Source: Bidens hawaiensis (lineage: Eukaryota > Streptophyta > Magnoliopsida > Asterales > Asteraceae). Taken from it: DNA of 64,000 bases. Under the pieces are notes generated by a model. It was not told where the DNA came from. It saw only the letters and a list, made by a program, of their open reading frames with translations, and searched no databases. Position numbers and translations under genes: made by a program. This document shows, piece after piece, positions 1-10,179 of the stretch (positions within the stretch are counted from its first letter, which is position 1; every line of letters starts with the position of its first letter). The stretch is taken from contig JAIQDT010001933.1 in NCBI GenBank assembly GCA_021521415.1, positions 422,009-486,008 on the forward strand. Direction: 5' to 3'.

Positions 1-447
1 TGACATCATATTAATTGATTAAAAGCTATGATATATTATGTGTATGAATATTTTTTTTAAATAATTTCATGGATATATTATCATTTATCTAGAGTTTGTA
101 TGTATTTAGAGAACCTTTTTTGTCACACGGACAGCTATATGTGGATATATCAAGAGTTATAAGCAGACATATATGTTACCTTATTTAGAGTTACAAGCAG
201 ACATGAACTAAAAATTCTGATTTTTGGTAATGTATATCTACAAATACAATCACAAATGTAGTGTAAAAGAAAGTTTTTACTTATTTGTAACATATTTGTG
301 TAATCTTAGTTATCTAATTTCTATAATTTTAATGTTAATAGTAATTGTATTAACAATATATGATCAATTTGTTGAATATAGGTCACTTAATAGTTAAAGT
401 TTAAACTTTTCATCAATTACCCGTGTAATACACGGGCCTCAAACTAG
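1..447 (+). mobile_element. 3' end of a Helitron (5' part outside window)
   Basis: The stretch ends in the hallmark of a Helitron 3' terminus: a short hairpin (CCCGTG, loop TAATA, CACGGG at 422-437), seven bases of spacer, then CTAG at 444-447 followed by a T, as expected for insertion between A and T. The rest is AT-rich with no ORF. The 5' TC end must lie before base 1, so the element is only partly seen. Related hairpin-CTAG ends occur at 7723, 9577, 51083 and, reversed, 51942. Confidence 0.7.
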
Positions 448-2921
448 TAAAAGAATGAAGGAGGAGTAGGGACGATCAGATTGTGAAGATAAGGAGGGGT
501 TGGGCTTGGTGTTGTTCTTCAACATAGGCCCAAAGGCCTAGCCCAAGCCTAATTACAAACCCATAAACCCAAACGAGCCCAAATAAAGCGATCAGGAGCA
601 GCCCATTAGCAAACAGTTGGATCCGAACCCAAGACCCGAACACCGAATACCCTAAACCCGCTATAGTTTTGTAAATTAAAAAGACATAGTTAAACCGGTT
701 AAAATTTATAAAACAAAATATAAATAAATAATAAGGGTTTAATAATCATCTCGGTATATCTAGTTAACTACGGTTAACTTGGATAGAAAGTTGGATGGAT
801 CTGATTAACATGATTCGTTATCTACTTAACGTAGTTAACTCCGTTAGCTCGGTTAAGTTAATTTAACAATCTTCGTTAGATAAGGAGACCCCGCTAGATC
901 ATTAAGACTTAAGTAATGAGCTAGCTTATCAATCAAGCTTAGTTAACCTCGTTAACTTATTAACTTAATTTAATAACTTGGTTAAATTTAAACCTCTATG
1001 TGCTTCCGTAAAACGAGTGGCTAAGACGTAGGGGACAGTTAAATAGTTAAGCGGTAAGGTGAACAGGTTAGACAGTGGAGTATGTGTCTTCGGATACGTA
1101 TTTAATGCATGTAATGGTTGTATGGTAAGTTGCTTGATTAACTAGAACTCACTCAGCGTAGCTGACTTTTAGTATGCACGCAAGTGAGCTGATTGAAGAG
1201 CTAGCATGAGGATGGCACATGGCATGGATTGAACGGCTGGCATTTGAAGATGGAAGAAATGATGTTTTAAATATAATGTTTTATGTTATGATTTTAAAGA
1301 AAAGATTAAATATTTTGTAATAAACGGTTAAAGTTTTATATTCCACGAAAGTTTTAATAAACTCTGATTTGTAGAACTGTGTTTATGAGTGAATCCGACG
1401 TTAAAGTGAGGCACCAGGAATGGGGCCTTACAAATCTGATGGTGCCATTGGTGGTGGTGTGGGTGGGGGCGGGGGACCAAAAAGCGACAATGTACCTTAA
1501 AGAAGTCAAACTAGATCTGGTTTATCTTGATTTCGTTAGAGCTTGATCTCTTAATGTTTTCTTGACAAAACGAAGATATTTGTACGATGATAACTCCCCT
1601 TCCTGAATCCAAGATATAAACCAAGACGAAGATTTAAAAAGTAAGAGGGAGAGAGATAGAGAGCACTGTGTTCCCGAGTTTATTTAACGAATGAATGAAA
1701 AGGAAAAAAAACATTTCCATTCCTTTCCTTTCTCTTCCCTTTCTTTTCTTTCCCTACATTTTCTTTTCCTTTATTTTACATCCAATTCCTTTAATTTTGA
1801 AAGGTAACAATTTACTCTTCTTTCTCTATATTTATCCCTCAATTTCCTTTCTTCTCTTAATGAAACTCAGGAACACGACATCATCTACTTTGCTTCCCTA
1901 AAAAGAACTCAAGGACACATCCTTCTATTTTTTTCCCTCTTTTCCTTTCTTTTCTTTCCTTGAGTTGAACTCGGGAACATGGCGTAACTGTGTGTGCTTA
2001 AGGTGTAACTAAGGTGGAAGGGTTATTATAACTACATATAAATATCAAACTTTGGTGCCGCAAAGTCTATGTATGAAACATTTTTTGAGCTTTTAGGTAA
2101 ACTATTTCACAAAAGTTACAATGTTCTCATGTGGTTGGATGGATAAGGGTGGTTTGTTGGAATCTCTATCTGTGTCATATGTGCATGTTCGATTCAATTT
2201 GTGCAACAGAATTTTTTGGTCAAAATTTCTCTTTTGCAACGGAATTTTTTTGGCTAAATTTTCTCTTTTATAATTTGTATGAGTTGCTTAAGTGCCACAT
2301 CAATTAGTTCTTTATTCAAAAAAAGTTATGTTTTTTCCTTTCTAATTTAACTTTACCATTTTGTGTCAACACCATCGACACTGACCAAACTCGTGTCGGT
2401 TAGTGGTGTGTTGAAACATAGTTTATGCGCCATAATTTGTAACTGACCGAATTTGCATTGGTTAGCTGCGAAAGCCTGTCAGTTTCAGATATGCTAATTT
2501 TTTATATTTAGGTGTTGATTTTTTTTCTTAGTTTCGGTGTCGTACCCGGTAATGGCCAAATTTTCTTCAACTCGTAGCCTCACTGTGCGGGTTTTAAACT
2601 ACAAGTTGTTTTGAAGATGATTTTTTTTTATCATAAGCTACGTGAGTGTCAATAGTATTTTGTATGTTTACTCTTTTTGGTTATTAGTGTTACCAACCTA
2701 ACTGATACAATCGAATTCGCGTCGCTGCATCTCCGCAATGCGACGGATTGAACCTAGTTATGGTTAAGATTGGTATTTCTACCAATTACCCTTTCTTAAG
2801 CCCATAATCAAGCCCGTAGCCCATTAAGTTCACATTTAGCATTGAAGACTTGAGACATAAATTTAAATACTTTATTAAATACGGAAACCGGATACTACAT
2901 TTTAGTTCGATTTTCTATTTA
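448..2921. other. Intergenic, no gene recognised
   Basis: No supportable gene. The interval holds AT-rich DNA with GGTTAACTTRGTTAA-like runs (about 760-980), a stretch around 1380-1435 that resembles the end of an LTR (it ends in a GGCACC...GGGGCCTTACA-like string), and C/T-rich low-complexity DNA (about 1700-1960) that creates a spurious 68-codon frame. No terminal repeats or target duplications were found. Confidence 0.5.
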
Positions 2922-3370
2922 CTATTCAATTGAGTACAATAAAGGGATAGATAAATAGGGGATAGATAAATAGGCAACAATCTGTGTTGCAAGTTGCAAC
3001 CTCCGTTTAAACCATAAAATCGATCCTATTAAGGTTATATGCACGACCTGCTGAACCCTATTTAGAAACTCCATAATCTCCGGGTCCAGGAAACCATATG
3101 TATTGAAAGAAAAAGGGATAAATGTGTGTTGATCCTTTAAATAAGTTTTAATCGTGTTTAGCAACTTTGTTTGTTTCCGCCTTCAAAGTAGGCTAGCCCA
3201 CAACAAACACACTGTCCTTAAGTCTAACAAGAGGGGATACTCCTGTAAAGTCCCCGCAAGTGTGTCCCATGCATACCCAAATACAAGAATATCAGCTAAC
3301 ACGGTAGAGTAGAACTCCCTTCAACCAAATCAGTTAAAAAGTTCACAAGGACCTCTTTTAGTAGAAATTC
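2922..3370 (-). pseudogene. Decayed fragment of a transposon-associated ORF
   Basis: The minus-strand translation includes a QHTFIPFSFNTYGFLDPE stretch followed by FLNRVQQVVH. This matches, region by region, the better preserved fragment at 51123-51641 (QHVFIHFAFDTFGSLAPE, then FLKRVQRAVH). Similarity continues upstream in shifted frames (a GVSPL-like segment near 3225-3260). This ORF type is repeatedly found in plant genomes beside retroelements; I recognise the pattern but cannot assign a biochemical function. Only about 80 codons are open, with frameshifts, so it is a relic. Confidence 0.5.
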
Positions 3371-3611
3371 ATGGTTGTTTAAGAACAAACCGAATATGAA
3401 CTAACTTTTCAGCTCAATTGAAAGATTACAATTTGTATTTTACGAGCTCTGAGTTAATCTCGAATTCACTTGGCTCATTCATTTAAGTGTCACCAACTCC
3501 TGTTAACCTACTATTTCAAAGAGAAACTAAAGGCGCCATTACAAAAAAGAGAAACTATAAAGTTATGTTTTATTTCTTTTGTACCTGCTATTTATTACCA
3601 CATTTTAATGA

Positions 3612-4109
3612 GAAATATTAGTTTTAAATAATTTTAGTTATGTTTTACTGACAAATAACGGTTTTAACTTCAAACTTGGCTGATGACGATCCCAACTAAA
3701 GGGGTATTTGTTTTTAACGAACCGCGACTAACGGATGTTAACCCCATTAGTATTTTTCTGACGTGGCACGCTTTGTTGCCACAAACTTGATTACATGGCA
3801 TAGTTTCTTCATTTTATTACTCTCTCTCTCTCACACACACACACACTCCACTCCTACAATTCACCCACCACCACCACCTACCGCTACTAAACCCTAGCGC
3901 TGCCACCACCTTAGCGTCAATCAAAATCGATTATAAGATCAAAAAAGCCCTAATTTACATCAGAAAGATTCAAACGGAGTTAACATTCATTAGTCGCGGT
4001 CCGTTAAAACAAATACCCCTTAGTTAGGATTGCCACCATTCAAGTTGAAGTTAAAACTACTATTTGCTAATAAACATAATTAAAATTATTTAAAACCAAT
4101 ATTACTTTC
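3612..4109. mobile_element. Long-TIR MITE, probably Mutator-like
   Basis: About 150 bp at the left (3612-3760) is inverted and repeated at the right (3980-4109). The arms share the blocks TTTTAAATAATTTTARTTATG, GTTTTAACTTCAA and GGGGTATTTGTTTT, followed by a CCGCGACTAA-like block. Such long terminal arms with a short non-coding middle fit a non-autonomous Mutator-like element. I could not define a clean 9-bp target duplication, so the outer limits are uncertain by about 10 bp. The middle carries a CT/CA microsatellite and a stretch with ACCCTAG-like, 5' UTR-like composition. Confidence 0.6.
3820..3846. repeat. (CT)n(CA)n microsatellite
   Basis: Uninterrupted CT dinucleotides run into CA dinucleotides inside the long-TIR element at 3612-4109. 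Confidence 0.9.
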
Positions 4110-4440
4110 AATGAATTAAATGATGAAATAAATAGACTTGTACTCAAATGACCACACGAACTAAATTCTCTTGTCCTATTAATATTTGAGGATGACATAT
4201 ATCTACACCCCATATGAGTGGCTTTCATTTTGATATCGATTTTAATTCTCTATTTTATTATTATGTAAAGTAATTATTGAATCGTATCAGCCATCTCGTT
4301 TTCTCTTTATTATTAAATTTCATGTTTCATACCCTCTTTGTTAAGGTTGTTAAAGGTTTAATACTTTTGAGTGTAATATCATTGTGACTTTCCCTCGCCC
4401 GCTGTCCAAATATATTTTCTCTAAATATATCTATCTATAA
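4110..4440. other. Intergenic, nothing recognised
   Basis: AT-rich sequence between the long-TIR element and the Helitron stack. No ORF, repeat unit or terminal motif seen. Confidence 0.5.
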
Positions 4441-5005
4441 TCTATAATATATAAACGAAACTATAAAAAATCCTACGTGCCGCGATGTGGTCGCTCCTTC
4501 TTTTTTTGTAGTCACCAGATTTTGCTTGATTTTTAAATGGTGCATTCTCATGCATTTGACCCGAATTCACGGGTATGGGTCTTATCAAACCCAGATATTT
4601 CTTAAACGGATTATAACATCTCATTAAATTAAAAATTAATTTCATCAAATATTTGATATAAAAATTCTATAAAGTAAGGATATACTAAAACTTAATATCT
4701 GATTTATGTAAAAAAAAGATATATATATTATTTATAATTAAAAAACCAATTTTATAGTAAAGAAAAATAAATGGGTCTTGAGTCTCATCAAACTCATATA
4801 GTTTTTAAACCGGGTTATAACATCTCATTTATTTGTGAAACAATTTATCATCAAACCATAAGGCTATGTGTAGTGGAGGGGCTACAAAATGGGCGATTTG
4901 CGCCATGTGGTGCTCAATCAGCAAAAGGTATGTTTTTTGTTTTTTGGTGTATAATGGTGTTGTAGCCCTATATATATGTATATATATATATATATCACAC
5001 ACACA

Positions 5006-7723
5006 TCTATACTTTATAATAAATAAAAGTTCTTAATGCCACATGGCATCACACAAGATAGTTTCTTACAAAATTTTTTCCCCTCTCTCTTATTAAATAC
5101 ATTTTCTTTTTTATTAATAGTTTTATATTTAACTTTTTTTCCCTTTTTAATCAATTATTTTCTCTTTCCTATAATTATTTTTTAATTTAAAATTTTAATA
5201 CAAACATAGATATGTTATTTAGTTTTATATAAATATGTTTTATTAGTTATTAATAATAAGCTTTTATAAGTAACAAATTTTCACGTTGATTTAGATAAAA
5301 TAATTAATTTCAAATAAAGAAATTTTAACTTTATGTTTGTTTTGCAATAAATATTAATAAAAGCTAAAGTCAATCACTATAAATGATTTGATTTTTTTTT
5401 GAGACAACCTTTTTTAACGCATGGTAGGTTATGTGTTTCATTATCTAAAGTTGAAATAAAAAACAAAACGAAACTACTAAGGGGTTGTTTGGCAAGTGTT
5501 GAACCATTAAGTGTTGAATGATTAAGAGGTCTGAATGATTAAGAGGCTCTGAGCCAATAAGTGCTGGTCCAAGTAAGGTGTTGTTTGGTTGGATCTCTGA
5601 ATGACTGTGCAGAATAACTATTTTACCCCTCTAAACTATTTCGTCCAGAACTCAACGAACTACCATAATACTTTTTTCTATTGAAACCCAATATATACGC
5701 AAATATATACGTAAAAATGAAAACAGTGTACATAAAAGTTTCAAAGATACAAAAATTCAGAGTACCACTAATATAAATGTTTAAAAATGAACATAATATA
5801 CAATAACTATATCAACGTCTTCATTCTTGCAAACCGAACGATGTCTTCATACTTGTGCAACGCCCAATCTTAAAAGACTTGATCATCTTACCACTTGCAT
5901 TCAAAATTTTACCTATGGTCGCCTCGTTTGTCAGCATGACTCGAACACTTTCATAAATTACCTACACATTATCACCATGAAAGATTAGCAATATCTAAGT
6001 AAGGACTCATAATTATATCCAATTGCATGATTAATTAATTATCTTCGTTTTGTGATCATCCACTTTACTCATTTGTAATCAAATTACATTAACCAACAAT
6101 TTGCTTTGTAATCAAATTGCATTTGCAATGATAATGTCACAATAAACCAAATCAGGGCCAATCACTATGCAAATTAGGATTGATGCGTAACAACAGAGAA
6201 CAAACATGAACCATGCCAAACATTATGAAAATTAGGTCATCAAAATTGAATTTAACTCCAAAACTCATTTAGACAAAATTAATAAATAGTGCATGAACAG
6301 AGAAGAAATCTATAAAAAAAAAAGAAATATAAAATAAGAATTAGGGTTCATACTTCATACCAAAAAAATAAAGAATTAGCCATAAACAACGTTTGCAAAT
6401 CAAGCAAGCTAATTAATAACAAGTTGTTACAGAGTTTCAATTAATAACAAGTTGTTACAGAGTTTCAATCGATTGAATCCGAAATAGAGATTTGAACCTG
6501 GTTAGCGTAGATGATGGAATCCATGGAGCAAACTAAACACGGTGTTCGGGTATGGCGGCGGTGGTGGTCGACGGTGCGAGGTGAAGAGCGGTGATGAAGA
6601 TTGGTGGAGAAGAAGGGAAGAAGAGAGATGGCTAAAGTGAAGAAGGGTATATGTGTCTGCTGAATGATTCAGCGAGAGGTTGAAGCTGAATGATTAAGAG
6701 GTGAACTAAAACATTAAGAGGTTCTACTTTAACGAACCAAACCATTTACCTCTGAATGGTCTCATTCAGATTCAAACAAATAACCCCTAATTTTGATACG
6801 TAAGTTAAAATTATAAATATTGTATACAAAACATATTTAGAGATTTGTGAATTTTCAGCAACTTTTTATTTTCATATTGTGTAATATGTAATTTATTCTA
6901 CTATATATTACATATTTATATCATTTAAACATATTTACATTGTGTTATTATCTGAACAAATTTATTTATTCTAACTCGTGTTTTACACGCCTACACGGGT
7001 CTTAATGCCATATGCCATTACACATAAGTAATTCTAACAAAATTTTCTCATTTCTCTCATGTTAAATATATATTTCTTTTTCTAATTAATAGTTTCATAT
7101 TTTATTCTTTTTTTTTCAATCTATTATTATTGAGTGAACTGAGGTTTTCGTACATATGGTTTGTCGAAATATGCGGTTTAGTCCAATAATTTACTTTCAT
7201 CTCTCTCATATTAATTATGTTGATCCTTAGAAAAGTTTCCCTCATCTCTCTCATATTAACTACATTTCTCTTTTTAATATTTCATTTTCAATTTTTAATA
7301 ATTACATCCTAATTTAAAAGAATTAATATCATCATAAATATTTTAATATAAAATGTATTGCATTAGTTATTAATATTAGATTTTTATAAGTAACCAATAC
7401 GAAACGGATGAGTTTCTTTAACTGATTAAAGTATCAAACATTGTTCATGTCAAAAGAGTTTAAGATCAGAATTAGTTTTGGTTCACGAGTTGGTTTTAAA
7501 AGTTCGTCAATTACAACTAAGTTTTGATATAGAAAATAACAATGAAATAATTTATGATTTATGAATTTTCTAACAATTTTTTATTTCCAAATTGCGTAAT
7601 GTGTAATTTTTTTCACTGTATAATATATATTTATATATGTGATACATTTTTTTGTATTTCACATTATGTTATTATTTAAAAATTAGTTATTCTAACCTGT
7701 GTACTACACGGGTAACTAACCTA
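5006..7723 (+). mobile_element. Two tandem Helitron-like copies of a second family
   Basis: Two parallel copies are recognisable. Each begins near a CTTAATGCCAYATGSCATYACAC string (5030 and 6990) and ends with a tail 'taattt...ttattctaac' followed by a hairpin. The second ends in CCTGTGTACTACACGGG, then CTAG at 7720-7723. The first ends in a decayed CGTGTTTTACACG hairpin at about 6976-6990. The left end A|TCTATACTTT at 5005-5006 fits a Helitron 5' TC end. The base after the final CTAG is C rather than T, so the right edge is less certain. No coding region. Confidence 0.45.
5481..6787. mobile_element. PIF/Harbinger-type non-autonomous element
   Basis: Termini GGGGTTGTTTGG (left) and CAAATAACCCC (right) are inverted repeats flanked by TAA at 5478-5480 and 6788-6790. 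Both ends carry repeats of the word TGAATGATTAAGAGG (about 5515-5550 and 6660-6720). The inside contains a reverse-strand open stretch near 5830-5965 (VIYESVRVMLTNEATIGK and on) that looks like the C-terminal tail of a decayed protein, which I cannot identify. About 1.3 kb and no transposase. Confidence 0.65.
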
Positions 7724-7995
7724 GCATATAATAATATGTGCACACACAACACAAACACAAAAGCAGCGACAAATACCCACCCACCCCCCTTTATCGCCCC
7801 ACGTTTCGGCACCGGGGAGGAGGGGGTGTGCTCGCCCCTATCGCCCATTTATCGCCCCATGTTTACGCCCACTACGACTAGCCTAAGTATATTAATAACT
7901 TTCATACAATAAAAAAATAAAAATCCAAAAAATAAATAAATATTAAAAACAAATAATATAAAAGAACCTCCCATAATACGGGGGATAGAATTTAG

Positions 7996-8474
7996 TCTTT
8001 AATATATATAAACGAAACCTTTAAAAGTTCTCTGGTTGCTCCCTACATTCTCTTAAGCCACCAGATTGCATTATTTATAAATGTTTTCTATGCATTTGAC
8101 CCGAATTCACGGTATGAGTCTCACCAAACCCAGATAATCTTTAAACGATTTATAACATCTCATTAAATTAAATGTTAATCACTAAATATTTGATATGAAA
8201 ATCCTATAACATAGGGATATACTAAAAATTAATATATGATTTTTTTTTCAAAAATATTATTTATAATTAAAAAACAATTTTATAGTAAAAAAAATTAAGC
8301 GGGTCAGGTCTCACCAAACCTATATAACTTTTAAAACGGGTTATAACACCTCATTTATTTGTGAAACACTTTCATTATCAAATCCAAAGTATATTATTAA
8401 CTTCCTTACAATAAATAAAATTAAAATCCAAAAAGTATATATAAATATTAGAAGCAATTTATAAAACAACCTCG
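7996..8474 (+). mobile_element. Non-autonomous Helitron copy 2
   Basis: Starts TCTTTAATATATATAAACG directly after the TTAG end of copy 1, so the two are head-to-tail without spacer. It holds the same blocks as copy 1 ('CACCAGATTGCATTAT', 'TTGACCCGAATTCACGG', 'GGGTTATAACACCTCATTTA'). The 3' end is reduced to a CCTCGTAAGCTAA remnant where copy 3 starts. Its uninterrupted middle is the empty-site reference for the insertion in copy 1. Confidence 0.55.
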
Positions 8475-8601
8475 TAAGCTAATATATATATATATATATA
8501 TAAAACCTTTAAAAGCTCTCTAGCTGTTCCCTACATTCTTTCAAGCCACCAGATTGCATTATCTATAAATAGAGGTTTCTCATGCATTTGTCTCGAATTC
8601 A

Positions 8602-9147
8602 TGTTAGTGTACGGTTTTGGTGTCCGTAGCAATCGAATAAGTTATAGATAGTCTACTATGTTTATTTAATGTAAAATGGCCCATTCGCTATGGATTGTAT
8701 AGCGAATGAGGTCCATTCGTTATAGACTAGCTATTCGTTAAGGTATAAGCCCTTTCGTTATGTTATATAACGAATTGAGGCCTCGTTCGTTATGAATGCA
8801 TAACGAATGATGGCTTATTCGTTAAGTTATTACCATTCGTTATGAAGGCATAATGAATGGTGTCTCATTCGTTACTAAAATATAACGAATGAGGCTAACT
8901 TAACAAATGGAGCTGATGGCCTATAAATAGGCAGCTCATGTCATAATTAGATAGAGATCCGAGCCTTAATTTCTGTATACCCTCACCATGCCGGAGTCTC
9001 TCTCAAGCATAAGTTATTATCCATCATAATGTATTCGTTCCTAAAGTATCAATAAAGTATTTATTTAACATATCGATCTCGTGTTAATCGTATTGATTTG
9101 ATGTATCGAGTTAGCGGCTAGATCTTGGATCGAATAAGGTATTCTCA
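8602..9147 (+). mobile_element. Solo LTR of a copia-type retrotransposon
   Basis: The sequence starts TGTTAGTGTACGG and ends GGTATTCTCA (TG...CA) and is flanked by a perfect 5-bp duplication ATTCA at 8597-8601 and 9148-9152, which together restore the Helitron phrase GAATTCACGGG. A TATA box (CTATAAATAG, 8921-8930) and an AATAAA-like signal (about 9050) give plus orientation. The first half (8680-8910) is filled with copies of ATTCGTTA and TAACGAAT, several arranged as hairpins with loops of a few bases. No internal coding sequence remains, so it arose by LTR-LTR recombination. Confidence 0.85.
8921..8930 (+). promoter_or_regulatory. TATA box of the solo LTR
   Basis: CTATAAATAG lies about 320 bp into the LTR, downstream of the ATTCGTTA hairpin cluster and about 120 bp upstream of an AATAAA-like signal, the expected U3-R order. 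Confidence 0.6.
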
Positions 9148-9472
9148 ATTCACGGGTATAAGTCTCATCAAACCTGGATAAATCTTAAACGAGTTATAAC
9201 ATCTCTTTAAATTAAAAATTAATCTTACCATATATTTGATATTAAAATCCTATAAAATAGATATATACAAAAAATCAACATCAGATTAGTTTTTTTAATA
9301 AAGTATTATTTATAATTAAGAAAAAAATTTGTAGTAAAAAAAAGCGGGTCATGAGTCACCAAACCCATATAACTTTTAAACGGGTTTTAACATATCTTTT
9401 ATTTGTGAAACCATTTCAGCATGAAAGCTTAAGTATATTATTAACTTTCTTACAATAAATAAAATTAAAATC

Positions 9473-9510
<38 letters not shown>

Positions 9511-9577
9511 CAAAAAATGTAAAACAACCTAGTGTGTGTGATAAAACAACCTTCGTAATACGGGGGGATAAACCTAG

Positions 9578-10179
9578 TGTGTGTGTGATCCTAAGAGAAC
9601 TTTTTAAAATTGAGGACCATTTTGAGCCACAAAAAAACCTCTAAATAAATAAAAAGAATTATAAAACAAAAAAAATAGCTAAAATTTTTAAAAAGTAAAA
9701 AGACTAAAATTTGAGAACCATTTTGAGCCACAAAAAAACCTCTTAAAAAAAATAAAAAAAAAATTATAAAACAAAAAAGCTAAAATTTTTAAAAAGTAAA
9801 AAAACTAAATTTTTTTATTATTCATCCCGATTTCATAAAAAAAACTTAATTATACACATATGTATATTTGTATTTAATCTCGACTTACATAACGTACACA
9901 TATGTACATCATCATTTATCTTAATTGTACATATGTGTATAAAGAATAACATGTATAAAATTAAAATAATAACTATTATACATATGTGTATAATTTTGCT
10001 AAATCGATATATTTTTTTTATGAAACCCAGATAAAAAATAATATTTTTTGGTTTTTCTTTATTTTCGCATTTTTTGGGTCTATAATTTTTTTATTTTTTT
10101 AGAGTGTTTTTGCCCAAAATGGTTATTAAAGTTATCAATATTAAAATAATTCTCACATGATTCTAATCATATATATATA
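9578..10179. repeat. AT-rich stretch with a ~105-bp tandem duplication and ACATATGT palindromes
   Basis: Two adjacent copies (about 9606-9708 and 9709-9812) share ACCATTTTGAGCCACAAAAA and GCTAAAATTTTTAAAAAGTA. Downstream lie four ACATATGT-centred palindromes at about 9852, 9893, 9926 and 9977. Probably the inside of an unrecognised MITE; the ends were not defined. Confidence 0.6.

Larger units (their letters stand above)
4862..7883. mobile_element. PIF/Harbinger-type element inserted in Helitron copy 1
   Basis: The ends are GGCTATGTGTAGTGG on the left and the inverted GGCTAGTCGTAGTGGGCG on the right, flanked by TAA at 4859-4861 and TAA at 7884-7886. The empty site can be read in Helitron copy 2, where the sequence runs through without interruption. 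The original internal sequence is largely replaced by later insertions. Subterminal GGGCGAT-type words occur at both ends (about 4890 and 7840-7860). No transposase survives. The terminus resembles that of the element at 12580-14418. Confidence 0.6.
4441..7995 (+). mobile_element. Non-autonomous Helitron copy 1, interrupted
   Basis: The 5' part (4441-4861) begins TCTATAATATATAAACG and carries the family blocks 'CACCAGATT', 'TGCATTTGACCCGAATTCACGGG' (in pieces) and the repeated phrase 'aaacggg-ttataacatctcatt'. The 3' part resumes at 7884 with GTATATTAATAACTTTCATAC, which in copy 2 directly follows the same upstream sequence (near 8385-8410). That proves the middle is an insertion. The 3' end is a CCCATAATACGGGGG hairpin remnant followed by TTAG at 7992-7995, a decayed CTAG. 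No coding capacity. Confidence 0.6.
8475..9577 (+). mobile_element. Non-autonomous Helitron copy 3, interrupted by a solo LTR
   Basis: Begins in a TA run (about 8475-8503), then AAAACCTTTAAAAGCTCTC as in copy 2, and ends in a CGTAATACGGGGGG hairpin remnant, then CTAG at 9574-9577 followed by T. It is split at the conserved 'GAATTCACGGGTA' site by the LTR at 8602-9147. Just before the 3' end the phrase ACAACCTAGTGTGTGTGAT is duplicated, suggesting a slipped or repeated insertion. Confidence 0.6.

Noticed and set aside
1695..1901. Open frame of 68 codons
   Set aside because: Low-complexity C/T-rich DNA giving Phe/Leu/Ser-rich translation, with no family resemblance.
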